Shown here: positions 7,833 through 17,066 of the stretch, piece after piece | Layout: every line of letters starts with the position of its first letter | Numbering within the stretch: the first letter of the stretch is position 1 | Translations under genes and position numbers: made by a program | Assembly (NCBI RefSeq): GCF_000967495.1 | Contig: NZ_JXXU01000019.1 | Span: 1-64,000 of the forward strand | Source: Vibrio neptunius | GTDB taxonomy: Bacteria; Pseudomonadota; Gammaproteobacteria; Enterobacterales; Vibrionaceae | Direction of reading: 5' to 3' | DNA length: 64,000 nucleotides | Notes under the pieces: generated by a model | Databases searched by the model: none | Told to the model about the DNA's origin: nothing | The model's input: the letters and a program-made list of their open reading frames with translations, nothing else

Positions 7833-7863
7833 AAGGCCCAACAATTCAGATTGAGCTCGTTAA

Positions 7864-8208
7864 ACTTACATAAAATCAGCCCAAACATCACTGACACAAA
7901 CTATCACCCAGTACCTTTCCATCGCTCCAGCAGACGATCATTCTCTTGAAGGAGTTGCTGATCATTTTGGTATGAGCCGGGCAACGCTGATCCGAAAGCT
8001 TAAACTGGAAGGTAGTCAGTATCGGCAATTACTGGCGCAGGTGCGCCTTAGCCATGCATTGCAATTGATGCAAAAACATCCATATGATGGCTACCAGTTA
8101 GCGCAAATGTGCGGTTATCAGTCGGAGGAGCGCTTCCGTCAGCGCTTTAGAGAAAAGTTTGGCGTCACACCAAGAAAGTATCAGCGAACTATAGGCAATA
8201 ATCATTAA
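7864..8208 (+). pseudogene. Remnant of an AraC-family regulator (DNA-binding half only)
   Basis: From 7864 an open frame without any upstream ATG encodes a complete AraC DNA-binding domain: LEGVADHFGMSRATLIRKLK (first helix-turn-helix) and YQLAQMCGYQSEERFRQRFR with FGVTPRKYQ (second). The frame is closed upstream by TAA at 7861. Just before, another frame reads GPTIQIELVKLT, which looks like the preceding sequence of the same protein, so a frameshift and loss of the N-terminal domain are likely. The ATG at 7972 could only give a 78-residue fragment starting inside the first helix-turn-helix. The end overlaps the topB stop by four bases, tail to tail. Confidence 0.65.
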
Positions 8209-10169
8209 CTGCTCTTACGACGCGTGGTCGCACGTTTCTGGCCACCAGCTTTCGCACTGCTTCTCCGCTTACGCTTAAAGGCAGGTCGTTCCACCTTAGG
8301 AAGATGACGTAGCGACTCAGGCACTTCGCCGCCTTTGACTTGCTGCATTAAACCGTCAATACGCGTTTGCAATGCCTGCATAAATGGGCTGTAGGCTTGA
8401 TTACGTTCAGCCATTCCTTGAAGCTGATGTTCCCAATGTGCCGTCATATCGGGATAAGTGGACTCGGAAGGCAATGCATGCACTAGCCCTCTTCCCGCTG
8501 GTGAACTGAGGATTGTTTTGCCCTGTCGTTGCAGCAGTTGACGCTTAAACAGCGTATCCAAAATCCCTGCGCGAGTCGCTTCGGTACCTAGGCCATCGGT
8601 TTCTTTGAGGATTTTTTTCAGCTCTTTGTCTTCAACAAAACGAGCAATGCCTGTCATCGCTTGCAGTAACGTCGCTTCAGTAAAGTGCTTGGGCGGCTCA
8701 GTTTTACGGTCTTTAATCTCGCCTTCGCGACAAGTCAGCACTGTGCCTTCATCAAGCGGGGGAACCGCGTCAACGCCTGTATCGTCATCGTCCACTTTTC
8801 CCATTAACGCTTTCCAACCAGCCGATACAAGCTGGCGACCTTTGGCAATAAAAGTCCCTCCAGCGATGTCAAACACCAGCTTCGCCTCTGCATAAACCGC
8901 GGCTGGATAAAACTGCATTAGATACTGGCGAGCAATTTGCTGATAGATTTTCATCTCATTACCTGATAGCGCATTAACGGAAGCCTTTTTAGGTGTGGGA
9001 ATGATCGCGTGGTGCGCGTCCACTTTTTTATCATTCCATGCTTTTGATTTGAGGCTTAAATTGGCACCATGAACCGCCTGACCTAGCTCGTTGCAGTTAT
9101 TCGATATCGCATCACAGACACTGTTGGCTTGTCCATAATGTTCCAGCGGCAGGTATCGGCAGTCCGACCTAGGGTAAGTAATAAGCTTGTGCTTTTCATA
9201 CAAAGATTGACAGGTATCTAAGACCTGTTGAGCACTCATACCAAAACGCTTGGCAGCGTCAATCTGTAACGCAGAAAGAGAATAAGGCAAAGGAGCCGAT
9301 TGCTTAGTTTGTTTTTGCTCCGACTCAACCACCTTGGCAGGCTGATTCGTAATGCGATTGGAAACATTCTCGACCAGTTTACGATTGAGAACCCGCCCCT
9401 CTTCATCTTGCCAAGGCTTACATGCTTCACTCGGTTTCCAGCGAGCACGGATATCAAACGCACTATTGCCATCCTGATAGGGGATCAAGGCATGCAAGGT
9501 AAAATAGTCACGAGGAACGAAGTTCTCGATCTCTTCATCACGACGAACCACCAACCCAAGCACGGGCGTCTGAACTCTGCCGACTGACAACACCCCCTGA
9601 TAGCCCGCTTTTTGCCCCAGTAGCGTATAAGCGCGGGACATATTCATCCCATACAGCCAGTCAGCTCGGGAGCGAGCAAGAGCGGAGACCGAAAGAGGAA
9701 TAAACTCGCGGTTACTGCGCATCTGATTTAGCGCGCGCTTAACTGCTGGTAAGTTGAGGTCGCTAATCAATAAGCGTTGCGTGGCTTCTTTTTTCGTCTT
9801 ACTGACTTTGCAGTAATCCAACACTTCATCCACCAACAACTGACCTTCACGATCAGGATCGCCAGCATGAACGATTTCAGACGCATCTTTGAGTAGTTTC
9901 TTAACTACTGTCAGTTGTTTAGAAGCCGACTTGCGAGGACGTAATTGCCAGTGCTCAGGAACGATTGGCAAATCAGCCAGATTCCATTTTTTGTATCTGT
10001 CATCGTAGGCGTCTGGTTCTACCTGCTCTAGCAAGTGGCCAATACACCAGGTCACCACGTCGCCATTTCCACAACGAATAAAGCCTTGATCTTTCTTCTG
10101 CGGATTAGGCAGGGCCGCAGCGATAGCTCGACCCAAGCTCGGTTTTTCAGCAATAAACAGACGTGACAT
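8205..10169 (-). CDS. topB: DNA topoisomerase III
   Basis: A 654-residue type IA topoisomerase, practically the same length as E. coli TopB (653). The Toprim domain starts at once ([16 protein letters not shown], with the catalytic Glu) and carries AGDPDREGQ. The active-site tyrosine is in [12 protein letters not shown] near residue 330. The C-terminus ends in a basic Lys/Arg/Ser-rich tail ([18 protein letters not shown]) that probably binds DNA. TopB unlinks single-stranded DNA and replication intermediates. It appears to be a single-gene unit. Confidence 0.95.
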   Translation of the reverse strand: MSRLFIAEKPSLGRAIAAALPNPQKKDQGFIRCGNGDVVTWCIGHLLEQVEPDAYDDRYKKWNLADLPIVPEHWQLRPRKSASKQLTVVKKLLKDASEIVHAGDPDREGQLLVDEVLDYCKVSKTKKEATQRLLISDLNLPAVKRALNQMRSNREFIPLSVSALARSRADWLYGMNMSRAYTLLGQKAGYQGVLSVGRVQTPVLGLVVRRDEEIENFVPRDYFTLHALIPYQDGNSAFDIRARWKPSEACKPWQDEEGRVLNRKLVENVSNRITNQPAKVVESEQKQTKQSAPLPYSLSALQIDAAKRFGMSAQQVLDTCQSLYEKHKLITYPRSDCRYLPLEHYGQANSVCDAISNNCNELGQAVHGANLSLKSKAWNDKKVDAHHAIIPTPKKASVNALSGNEMKIYQQIARQYLMQFYPAAVYAEAKLVFDIAGGTFIAKGRQLVSAGWKALMGKVDDDDTGVDAVPPLDEGTVLTCREGEIKDRKTEPPKHFTEATLLQAMTGIARFVEDKELKKILKETDGLGTEATRAGILDTLFKRQLLQRQGKTILSSPAGRGLVHALPSESTYPDMTAHWEHQLQGMAERNQAYSPFMQALQTRIDGLMQQVKGGEVPESLRHLPKVERPAFKRKRRSSAKAGGQKRATTRRKSS

Positions 10170-10262
10170 AAAACTTAATCAGGCAGATACAATAAGGGCC
10201 ACATTATCGAATGTGGCCCTTAAAAATCAAGAAAAACTGTAAATTTAGACAGTGGTTTTCAG

Positions 10263-10598
10263 TTATTCTTCATCCGTACCAGCACGCTCGGCTGCTTCTT
10301 TGATAAGAGGCTGAAGTTCACCTTTCTGGAACATCTCAATAATGATGTCACAACCACCAATCAGCTCACCTTCAACCCAAAGCTGTGGGAATGTCGGCCA
10401 TTGTGCGTAGGCAGGTAGCTCAGCACGGATATCTGGGTTTTGTAGAATATCTACGTAAGCGAACTTTTCACCACACGCCATTAGTGCTTGTGATGCCTGA
10501 GATGAGAAGCCGCAGCTAGGTAGCTTTGGAGAACCTTTCATGTAAAGAAGGATAGCGTTCTCTTCGATTTGTTGTTTGATTTTGTCGATGGTTTCCAT
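10263..10598 (-). CDS. grxD: Monothiol glutaredoxin Grx4
   Basis: A 111-residue CGFS-type glutaredoxin; C29-G-F-S is the active site and WPTFPQLWVEGELIGGCD holds the glutathione-binding residues. These proteins carry [2Fe-2S] clusters, often with a BolA partner, and take part in iron-sulfur trafficking. An acidic C-terminal tail (AGTDEE) is typical of gammaproteobacterial members. It is divergent from sodB, an arrangement shared with other gammaproteobacteria. Confidence 0.95.
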   Translation of the reverse strand: METIDKIKQQIEENAILLYMKGSPKLPSCGFSSQASQALMACGEKFAYVDILQNPDIRAELPAYAQWPTFPQLWVEGELIGGCDIIIEMFQKGELQPLIKEAAERAGTDEE

Positions 10599-10852
10599 TA
10601 CTTCCTCTTCATGGAGTGACTGCCAGTGATTCGCCCATTTTAAACCATTGGCTGAGAATAAAAAGCCTATAATATCTGCGGTTTTATAGAAGAAAGAAAT
10701 TTGTCGAGGCGCTTTTATTAAAGTAAAAACTTGTTAGACTATACCCAAGTCAGCAAAATTACATGGTTGGCTTTTGGCGAGCCATGAATAATAAATAACA
10801 CTGGAAGCAATCGAGAGAGTTTAACTCTTTCATATCAATGGAGAATCGAGCA

Positions 10853-11437
10853 ATGGCATTTGAACTACCAGCTCTTCCTTACGCAAAAGACGCGCTAGAA
10901 CCACATATCTCAGCAGAGACTCTAGATTTCCACCACGGTAAACACCACAACACTTACGTTGTTAAGTTGAACGGTCTTATCCCAGGCACAGAGTTCGAAG
11001 GTAAATCACTAGAAGACATCATCAAGACTTCTACTGGCGGTGTATTCAACAACGCTGCACAGATCTGGAACCACACGTTCTACTGGCACTGTCTAGCGCC
11101 AAACGCAGGTGGCGAGCCAACAGGTGCTGTTGCAGACGCAATCAATGCTGCATTCGGTTCTTTCGAAGAGTTCAAAGCAAAATTCACAGACTCTGCTATC
11201 AACAACTTCGGTTCTTCTTGGACTTGGTTAGTTAAGAAAGCAGACGGCTCTCTAGAGATCGTAAACACGTCTAACGCAGCGACACCTCTAACAGAAGAAG
11301 GTACAACGCCACTTCTTACTGTTGACCTGTGGGAACACGCTTACTACATCGATTACCGTAACGTTCGTCCAGACTACATGAATGGTTTCTGGGCACTAGT
11401 TAACTGGGACTTCGTAGCAGAAAACCTAGCTAAATAA
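10853..11437 (+). CDS. sodB: Iron superoxide dismutase
   Basis: A 194-residue cytoplasmic Fe-SOD. I start it at the ATG at 10853 ([20 protein letters not shown], matching the well-known SodB N-terminus), with GGAGA 9 bases upstream; an ATG 15 bases earlier in the same frame overlaps that ribosome site and is unlikely. The metal ligands are H27 (in [10 protein letters not shown]), the His of [10 protein letters not shown], and the Asp and His of [11 protein letters not shown]. The codon choice is that of a highly expressed gene. In E. coli and vibrios sodB mRNA is a classical target of the iron-starvation small RNA RyhB; the pairing site was not resolved here. Confidence 0.97.
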   Translation: MAFELPALPYAKDALEPHISAETLDFHHGKHHNTYVVKLNGLIPGTEFEGKSLEDIIKTSTGGVFNNAAQIWNHTFYWHCLAPNAGGEPTGAVADAINAAFGSFEEFKAKFTDSAINNFGSSWTWLVKKADGSLEIVNTSNAATPLTEEGTTPLLTVDLWEHAYYIDYRNVRPDYMNGFWALVNWDFVAENLAK

Positions 11438-11471
11438 TCCTTGCCTATAGGATGATAAGTTTAGTCGCTTA

Positions 11472-11496
11472 AAAAGCCAGCACTTCGCTGGCTTTT
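11472..11496. terminator. sodB terminator
   Basis: AAAAGCCAGC and GCTGGCTTTT form a perfect 10-bp stem with a 5-base loop, followed by TT. Classic rho-independent form. Confidence 0.9.
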
Positions 11497-11569
11497 TTCT
11501 TTTCTAGTCAGTTATTTCCCCTAAAGTTCACCTCGATATTGCCGCTACATAGTCATCAAGCGAGGTAAC

Positions 11570-12079
11570 ATGCAAACTCAGATTCACACTCTAGACAAAG
11601 CAGGCATTATTAACGAACTTCAGTTCGGCAAGGGGATTAACCATGCTGTTCATGAAGGACGTCGCGCCGACTTCGCCTTGATTCTGTCGATGTTTTCTGA
11701 CGACGTTCGTGATAACACACCTATCGAGAAAGTAAACGAACAAGATACGACAGAAAAAGCGTTGCGGCGTCGCTTCGAAATACAGCCTCCCCAGCAAATT
11801 CGTTCTGACCAAAGCTCCTACCCAATTTCAGCGATACAAGCCGATATGTTTCATCGCGCGGGATTGCCAAGCGCCAAACTCACTCACTACCTTCACCCAG
11901 AAGTTTTGGCCTACATGCCTGAAGATACACACGACCTTCCCGAAGAGATTTACAATAATTTATCTGGGCATCAGCGCCGACAACTAGACGAAAAAGAGGC
12001 TAAGGAGCTGATACCAATCGATCTCTACAACCAGTTGATCAAAGCTCAGCGCACCTTCCAGATCCAAACGCAAGTTTAA
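11570..12079 (+). CDS. Conserved-looking hypothetical protein, VC-type
   Basis: A soluble 169-residue protein without signal peptide or membrane helix. It is rich in charged residues (EKVNEQDTTEKALRRRFE) and ends in a helical region (YNQLIKAQRTFQIQTQV). AGCGAGG stands before the ATG as a fair ribosome site. Coding statistics look real (balanced codons, no overlap with other genes). I do not recognise a domain. It lies between the sodB terminator and an SDR-like gene. Confidence 0.65.
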   Translation: MQTQIHTLDKAGIINELQFGKGINHAVHEGRRADFALILSMFSDDVRDNTPIEKVNEQDTTEKALRRRFEIQPPQQIRSDQSSYPISAIQADMFHRAGLPSAKLTHYLHPEVLAYMPEDTHDLPEEIYNNLSGHQRRQLDEKEAKELIPIDLYNQLIKAQRTFQIQTQV

Positions 12080-12144
12080 AGATCTAGCGAGATCACATAA
12101 TTCTGTGGCTTACGCCACTCAATACTCAACCTGTCACTTATAAA

Positions 12145-12210
12145 TGTGAATAAGCGCAAATTATTTGCTTTAAGCACAAGATATGCACAAGTTATTTGAG
12201 CTTATTCACA
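12145..12210. repeat. 11-bp inverted repeat upstream of an SDR-like gene
   Basis: TGTGAATAAGC (12145-12155) and GCTTATTCACA (12200-12210) are exact reverse complements 44 bases apart. They lie in the AT-rich gap before the gene at 12278 and could be operator half-sites or a weak structured leader. Confidence 0.45.
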
Positions 12211-12277
12211 CTTAAGCAACAACTAATCTACCATGCTATGTGGACAACCTTTTCAGCTATGGACGGAGGCTCTCTAT

Positions 12278-12940
12278 ATGGATATAAAAAGTGCCGTGAT
12301 TTTAATCACTTCGGCAGGCTCACAGCTTGGTAGTACACTCGCTACGCACTTTGCTTCACTAGGCGCCACCGTCATTTTATGCGACAAAAGTGCAGTGCAA
12401 TTGAACGAAACCTTCGTGCGTTGTAAAGCCATTTCCCCTGATATTTATCAATATGCTTTGCCAGATCATTCCATGGATTCTATCCACTCACTGTTCAGAT
12501 TTATTGATCAATCGGTTCATCAATCACCCAATGTGTTGATCAATGCGTTGACCAGTCAGGCGATGCCCAAGCTCTTTGATGAGCGGGCCGGAGATGTTTT
12601 TACGCAGCATTTATCTCTAATGGCCGCAACATTGTTTAGCTTTGGCCAAGCTACGGCAGAAAAAATGCGTCAAGACAAAAAAAATGGCGTGATTGTAAAT
12701 GTGATTGCTCACGCGAATTACCATGATTTATCAGGGTTTGAGAACGCAACCTCTATGGTTGCCGGCTTTACTCAGAGCTGGGCTAAAGAACTAACGCCGT
12801 TTAACATTCGCGTCGGTGGTGTGGTCCCTTGCTACGAACAAGAAGACACACAGTGGGCTGAAATCCACGATGAACTGATCCGCAATACAGAATACATTGT
12901 CTCAAACGATTATTTCAGCGGCCGCGTGATGGCCGCCTAA
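12278..12940 (+). CDS. SDR-fold protein with degenerate catalytic site
   Basis: A 220-residue protein starting at the ATG at 12278, which has GGAGG 8 bases upstream; the longer frame from 12233 lacks such a site. The Rossmann start is still visible (VILITSAGSQLGSTLATHF), as are an INALTSQ segment in place of NNAG and IRVGGVVP in place of the usual VxPG. At the YxxxK position the sequence is FENATSMVAGF, so neither the tyrosine nor the lysine is there. It is therefore probably not an active dehydrogenase and may be a binding or regulatory protein. It ends one base before the phosphatase stop on the opposite strand. Confidence 0.7.
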   Translation: MDIKSAVILITSAGSQLGSTLATHFASLGATVILCDKSAVQLNETFVRCKAISPDIYQYALPDHSMDSIHSLFRFIDQSVHQSPNVLINALTSQAMPKLFDERAGDVFTQHLSLMAATLFSFGQATAEKMRQDKKNGVIVNVIAHANYHDLSGFENATSMVAGFTQSWAKELTPFNIRVGGVVPCYEQEDTQWAEIHDELIRNTEYIVSNDYFSGRVMAA

Positions 12941-12941
12941 A

Positions 12942-13406
12942 CTAAAGGGACCGAAGAAGCTTTTCTGACGCTTCTTCGATCAAGTCCAGCACCAATTCAA
13001 ATCCCTTGTCTCCTCCGTAATAAGGGTCTGGGATTTCCTCTTCAGCGGCTTCGCCGAAACTAAGAAACAGTCGGATCTTACCTTGATGTTGCAAAGGGCA
13101 TTGTGCTTTTAAATCGGCTAAGTTGTCTTTATCCGCTGCTAAAATCAGATCGAAATACTCAAAATCGTAATCGACCACTTGGCGAGAACGAATCCCTTGA
13201 AATGAGTAACCTCTTTGTTCTCCCGCAGCTTGCGAGCGGGGATCTGGAGGGTTACCTTGGTGGTAGCCAATCGTACCAGCCGAATCGACTTCGACATCTA
13301 CGCCCATTTGCTCTGCTTTCGCTCGCAGAATCGCTTCTCCGGTTGGAGAACGACAAATGTTCCCCATACACACTACAAGTATTGATGGTTTATTTCTATT
13401 ATTCAT
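12942..13406 (-). CDS. Low-molecular-weight protein-tyrosine phosphatase
   Basis: A 154-residue enzyme. I start it at the ATG at 13406, which has AGGAG 7 bases upstream; the frame is open 12 codons further but without a ribosome site. VCMGNICRSPTGE is the CX5RS phosphate loop close to the N-terminus, and IPDPYYGG near the C-terminus carries the general-acid aspartate. Length and motifs fit the LMW-PTP family. In polysaccharide operons these act on tyrosine kinases, but no kinase or capsule gene is nearby, so its substrate is unknown. Confidence 0.9.
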   Translation of the reverse strand: MNNRNKPSILVVCMGNICRSPTGEAILRAKAEQMGVDVEVDSAGTIGYHQGNPPDPRSQAAGEQRGYSFQGIRSRQVVDYDFEYFDLILAADKDNLADLKAQCPLQHQGKIRLFLSFGEAAEEEIPDPYYGGDKGFELVLDLIEEASEKLLRSL

Positions 13407-13454
13407 AGTGTTACTCCTAAAATTGTTATGCCCAACATGCACATTATTTTAGCA

Positions 13455-13781
13455 TTAAAACCTGCTATCAAACTTCGGCTTAGATGAGGCATTTTCATCT
13501 AAAGTAACCCACACCATTGTTACAAAGTCAGAGCCCATCGTCTGTTTTTGCGCACATCGATGGATGATCTTTTTAGCCCAACCTTCCGTGGACCAAAGGG
13601 CAATTAAAGTCGCAACGACTGAAGAACCCGCATTGATTGTGACGCTCATAGAAGAGGGATAGCAAAATGTAGAAATCGTGTACGACTTGGTCTTAAATAC
13701 ATGAGTGGGTCCCGACCGGGCAATACTAGTCGTAACGCTAAATCTCACAATATCAAGCTTTCTCACTAAGCTGATGGCCAT
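13455..13781 (-). CDS. Hypothetical protein, uncertain
   Basis: A 108-residue open frame upstream of, and co-directional with, the phosphatase. It contains GPTHVFKTKSYTISTFCYP and SVTINAGSSVVATLIALWST segments, compatible with a beta-rich protein, but has no recognisable domain. There is no clear ribosome site before its ATG. It fills the gap between the phosphatase and folK, where no better frame exists. It could be a real vibrio-specific gene or a chance frame. Confidence 0.35.
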   Translation of the reverse strand: MAISLVRKLDIVRFSVTTSIARSGPTHVFKTKSYTISTFCYPSSMSVTINAGSSVVATLIALWSTEGWAKKIIHRCAQKQTMGSDFVTMVWVTLDENASSKPKFDSRF

Positions 13782-13888
13782 AAAATATCATCGACTTTGT
13801 CACAGTGAATGAACGTTTGCTACTTGCAAGAGAATGAACGAGTTTACCGACCCACTTTGTGACTCATAAACCGGATAGGACATCAACC

Positions 13889-14401
13889 ATGCATTACGTC
13901 ACCGTCAGTATTGGCAGCAACATCGACAGGGAATTTCACGTTAGTCAAGCGTTGAGCGCACTTGAGCACTTTTTCGCGCCTCTAACCGTTTCCAACTTTT
14001 ACGACTGTGTTCCTGTGGGTTTTAAGGGCGAAAACTTCCTCAATTTAGTCGTAGGATTTGAGTGCTCTCAATCCGTAAGCGAACTAGCAAAAATACTCAG
14101 ACAGATTGAAGATGATAGTGGTCGTATACGAATTGGAGAAAAATTCGCCTCCAGAACACTGGATCTCGACATACTTACTTTCGATGATCTGGTCGGTATC
14201 ATTGATGGCGTAGAACTCCCACGAGGAGAAATTACTGAAAACGCCTTTGTACTTCGCCCGCTTGCAGACATTATCCCTGATGATATCCACCCGCTCACAA
14301 CAGAGACCTATGCACAACTTTGGAGAGAGTACGACAAAGACACTCAACAGGTAACAAAGACTGATCACATATGGCATAAATCATCACTGAAGCGTGCTTA
14401 G
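13889..14401 (+). CDS. Hydroxymethyldihydropterin pyrophosphokinase-like protein (FolK paralogue)
   Basis: A 170-residue HPPK-family protein starting at the ATG at 13889 (ATAGGA 8 bases before), not the in-frame GTG at 13859. It has SIGSNIDRE at the N-terminus (the GSN motif), FLNLVVGFE, and [13 protein letters not shown] with the two metal-binding aspartates (LDLDIL). The family makes the pyrophosphorylated pterin for folate. Because it stands next to folX, folE and folM instead of folP or pcnB, it is probably a second, specialised copy in the pterin cluster. Confidence 0.85.
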   Translation: MHYVTVSIGSNIDREFHVSQALSALEHFFAPLTVSNFYDCVPVGFKGENFLNLVVGFECSQSVSELAKILRQIEDDSGRIRIGEKFASRTLDLDILTFDDLVGIIDGVELPRGEITENAFVLRPLADIIPDDIHPLTTETYAQLWREYDKDTQQVTKTDHIWHKSSLKRA

Positions 14402-14490
14402 ATTCACATCTACACCTTTCCAAATGCAAACTGATCTCAGCAAGCTACTATTACGTAGAGATTACCGTAATCCTAAATTGGGAAGTTAAG

Positions 14491-14862
14491 ATGAATCACA
14501 ATGCCATAATAACAATCACTAACCTCAGACTTCGTACCTATATCGGGTTCAACGAAGAAGAGAAAACCAAGCAGCAAGACATCATTATCAACGCAGAAAT
14601 TCACTACCCGGCTAACAAACTGTGCTTAGAAGACAATATTGACAACGCTTTGAATTACAAGACCATCTGTAAAGGCATTATTCACCACGTCGAAAACGGC
14701 CGTTTCTTACTGCTGGAAAAATTGACCAGCGATGTTCTTGGGATCTGTGTCGATCACCCTTGGGTCTCATATGCTCAAGTAAAAATCGACAAACCTCATG
14801 CTTTGAGATTTGCAGACTCTGTTTCTCTTACCTTGAACTACAAAGCACAAGCAGGAGAGTAA
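14491..14862 (+). CDS. folX: Dihydroneopterin triphosphate 2'-epimerase FolX
   Basis: A 123-residue member of the FolB/FolX tunnelling fold. [30 protein letters not shown] and [11 protein letters not shown] are the hallmarks, and the wording [18 protein letters not shown] and ADSVSLTL is closer to E. coli FolX than to FolB. It isomerises dihydroneopterin triphosphate to the monapterin form. Its stop and the folE start are two bases apart, with the folE ribosome site inside folX. Confidence 0.88.
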   Translation: MNHNAIITITNLRLRTYIGFNEEEKTKQQDIIINAEIHYPANKLCLEDNIDNALNYKTICKGIIHHVENGRFLLLEKLTSDVLGICVDHPWVSYAQVKIDKPHALRFADSVSLTLNYKAQAGE

Positions 14863-14864
14863 GC

Positions 14865-15503
14865 ATGATTTCACCAGAAGCGCACAAAGTACAACAAGCG
14901 TTAATCGCACGCGGGTTGGAAACACCACTCGTTCCATCCGACATGACGCCAGATGAAAAGTACCATCGTATTCGAGGCCTACTTACTGAAGTAGTCAGTA
15001 CATTAGGGCTAGATCTTACTGACGACAGCTTGTCTGAAACCCCCCACCGCATTGCAAAAATGTACGTGCATGAGATTTTCTCTGGTCTGGATTACCAAAA
15101 CTTTCCTAAGATCAGTGTGATTGAAAACAAAATGGCCGTGGATGAGATGGTCAAAGTATCAGATGTGAACCTCACCTCGACCTGCGAGCACCACTTTATC
15201 ACTATCGACGGCCTAGCTCAGGTCGCCTACATCCCAGACAACAAGATCTTAGGTTTGTCCAAAATCAATCGTATCGTACGCTTCTTTGCACAGCGTCCAC
15301 AGGTACAAGAGCGTCTCACCCAGCAGGTCTTAGTCGCGATTCAGACCCTGACGGAAACAGAAAATGTTGCGGTGTCGATAAAAGCAACGCACTACTGCGT
15401 CAAGTCCCGAGGTGTAATGGACACCAGCTCGGAAACATCGACTACAGCACTGGGCGGTATTTTCAAAACCAATCCACAGACCCGTGCGGAGTTTTTAGGA
15501 TGA
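14865..15503 (+). CDS. folE: GTP cyclohydrolase I
   Basis: A 212-residue type I GTP cyclohydrolase starting at the ATG at 14865 (AGGAGA upstream). A frame open back to 14760 only overlaps folX. The zinc site is visible as C107 and H110 of STCEHHF and C178 of HYCVKSRG, and the substrate region as [20 protein letters not shown]. It converts GTP to dihydroneopterin triphosphate, the substrate of the FolX before it. It shares an ATGA start/stop overlap with folM, so the two are translationally coupled. Confidence 0.95.
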   Translation: MISPEAHKVQQALIARGLETPLVPSDMTPDEKYHRIRGLLTEVVSTLGLDLTDDSLSETPHRIAKMYVHEIFSGLDYQNFPKISVIENKMAVDEMVKVSDVNLTSTCEHHFITIDGLAQVAYIPDNKILGLSKINRIVRFFAQRPQVQERLTQQVLVAIQTLTETENVAVSIKATHYCVKSRGVMDTSSETSTTALGGIFKTNPQTRAEFLG

Positions 15504-16213
15504 AAGGAACGGTAGTGATCACGGGCGTTGGTAAAAGATTGGGGTTAGCCTTAGCACAAGATTTTCTTGCTAATGAGTACAGGGTCGTTGGTACTTATCG
15601 TACCGACTACCCTGAGCTCGAATCTTTGCAAGCGCAAGGGGCCGATTTACATCAGGTTGACTTCTATCATCAACAAAGCATTGATGCCTTTATTCAATAC
15701 CTCAACAATGAATACGCCCAGCTAAGGTGCATTATTCACAATGCTTCAGACTGGTACCCTGATAAGCCAGCGGATTCTAGTAATCACGCTCAAATATTAC
15801 AAAAAATGATGGCGATTCATGTCAGTGCCCCGTATCAAATGAACTTGGCACTGCAAGGCTTACTCAATCAGGGGCCAGACAGTAGTGACATTATCCACAT
15901 CAGTGATTATGTCGCTGAAAAAGGCAGTAAAAAGCACGCAGCCTATGCTGCAAGTAAAGCTGCGCTCAATAACCTAACACTTTCATTCTCAGCTATGTTA
16001 GCGCCAAATATTAAGGTGAACACCATTTCCCCAGCCCTGATCAAGTTTAATCAGCATGATGATGAAGCCTACAAACGAAAGGCCCTCGCCAAAGCGCTCA
16101 TCCCCAGAGAAGCAGGCTTTGAAGAGATAGTAGAAGCCGTTCGTTTTATCATGTCTAGCAAATACATGACTGGCAGGAATATCCATCTCGATGGTGGTAG
16201 ACATTTGAAATGA
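15500..16213 (+). CDS. folM: Dihydromonapterin reductase FolM
   Basis: A 237-residue SDR-family pterin reductase. TGVGKRLG at the N-terminus is an SDR nucleotide motif with the Lys-Arg typical of FolM and pteridine reductases. IIHNASDW replaces NNAG, and YAASKAAL is the catalytic YxxxK. The C-terminus [14 protein letters not shown] also fits. FolM reduces dihydromonapterin to tetrahydromonapterin. With folE and folX directly upstream, the cluster holds the whole route from GTP to tetrahydromonapterin except the phosphatase step. Confidence 0.9.
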   Translation: MKGTVVITGVGKRLGLALAQDFLANEYRVVGTYRTDYPELESLQAQGADLHQVDFYHQQSIDAFIQYLNNEYAQLRCIIHNASDWYPDKPADSSNHAQILQKMMAIHVSAPYQMNLALQGLLNQGPDSSDIIHISDYVAEKGSKKHAAYAASKAALNNLTLSFSAMLAPNIKVNTISPALIKFNQHDDEAYKRKALAKALIPREAGFEEIVEAVRFIMSSKYMTGRNIHLDGGRHLK

Positions 16214-16285
16214 CACAATGATTGCTGGTATTTAGCAGCATTTTTTTTGGTTATGATAAGGCTAAACTCACTTAGGGAATGATTC

Positions 16286-16891
16286 ATGCCTGATCAAAAT
16301 TCAAAGCAAGAACGACATAAAGCGCGTCAGCAAAAAGTAAAAGAGCAAATCGACGCAAAAGTAGCGGCTGCTCAGGAAGAAAAAGGTTTGCTACTGGTCA
16401 TCACGGGTAACGGCAAAGGTAAATCCACTTCCGGATTTGGTACTATTGCCCGTGCTGTAGGTCATGGCCTCAAGTGTTCCGTCGCCCAGTTTATTAAGGG
16501 GACATGGGACAACGGTGAGCGTAATTTGCTAGAGAAGCTCGGGGTTGAATTCCAAGTGATGGCGACGGGTTTTACTTGGGAAACTCAGAATAAGACCACC
16601 GATACTGAAGCCGCACAAAAAGTCTGGCAAGAGTGTAAACGAATGCTGACCGATGAATCTATCGATGTGGTTCTGTTCGATGAACTAACTTATATGGTCA
16701 GCTACGGTTACGTTGAGCTTGATGAAGTCGTAGAAGCATTGAACAAGCGACCCAAAATGCAATCCGTTGTGATCACTGGTCGTGGCGCACATCGCACTTT
16801 GATCGAAATGGCAGATACTGTCTCTGAAGTGAAGAACGTTAAGCATGCCTTTGAGTCCGGAGTGAAGGCACTTAAGGGTGTTGATTGGTAA
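16286..16891 (+). CDS. btuR: Cob(I)alamin adenosyltransferase, CobA/CobO/BtuR type
   Basis: A 201-residue protein with the P-loop GNGKGKSTSGFG near residue 42, FIKGTWDNGERN, VVLFDELTYMVSYGY and a C-terminal KHAFESGVKALKGVDW, all signatures of this ATP:corrinoid adenosyltransferase family. It makes adenosylcobalamin from reduced cobalamin and ATP. The basic, helical N-terminus (KQERHKARQQKVKEQ) is the usual substrate-covering helix. It is transcribed in the same direction as folM after a 72-bp gap and is probably a separate unit. Confidence 0.93.
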   Translation: MPDQNSKQERHKARQQKVKEQIDAKVAAAQEEKGLLLVITGNGKGKSTSGFGTIARAVGHGLKCSVAQFIKGTWDNGERNLLEKLGVEFQVMATGFTWETQNKTTDTEAAQKVWQECKRMLTDESIDVVLFDELTYMVSYGYVELDEVVEALNKRPKMQSVVITGRGAHRTLIEMADTVSEVKNVKHAFESGVKALKGVDW

Positions 16892-17023
16892 TCATCTGCG
16901 GTGTTAAAAAATGAAGACTAGGTGATAGAACAACGTTTTCATTTTCCCTCCCTTGAACCTAGGCACATTCGTCCGGTGAATCTGCAAGCATTTATGGTAA
17001 CGTTATAAACGGACGCCAAATAA

Positions 17024-17047
17024 AAAGCGCACCCTTGGGTGCGCTTT
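17024..17047 (-). terminator. Terminator of the AsmA-like gene
   Basis: AAAGCGCACCC and GGGTGCGCTTT form an 11-bp stem with a 2-base loop. On the minus strand it is followed by TTTTATTT, so it mainly serves the gene at 17067. Confidence 0.85.
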
Positions 17048-17066
17048 CAACTGCTATCCAAATCGA

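Noticed and set aside
14760..14864. N-terminal extension of FolE
   Set aside because: These 35 codons are the shifted reading of the folX end; the ATG at 14865 has a clear ribosome site.
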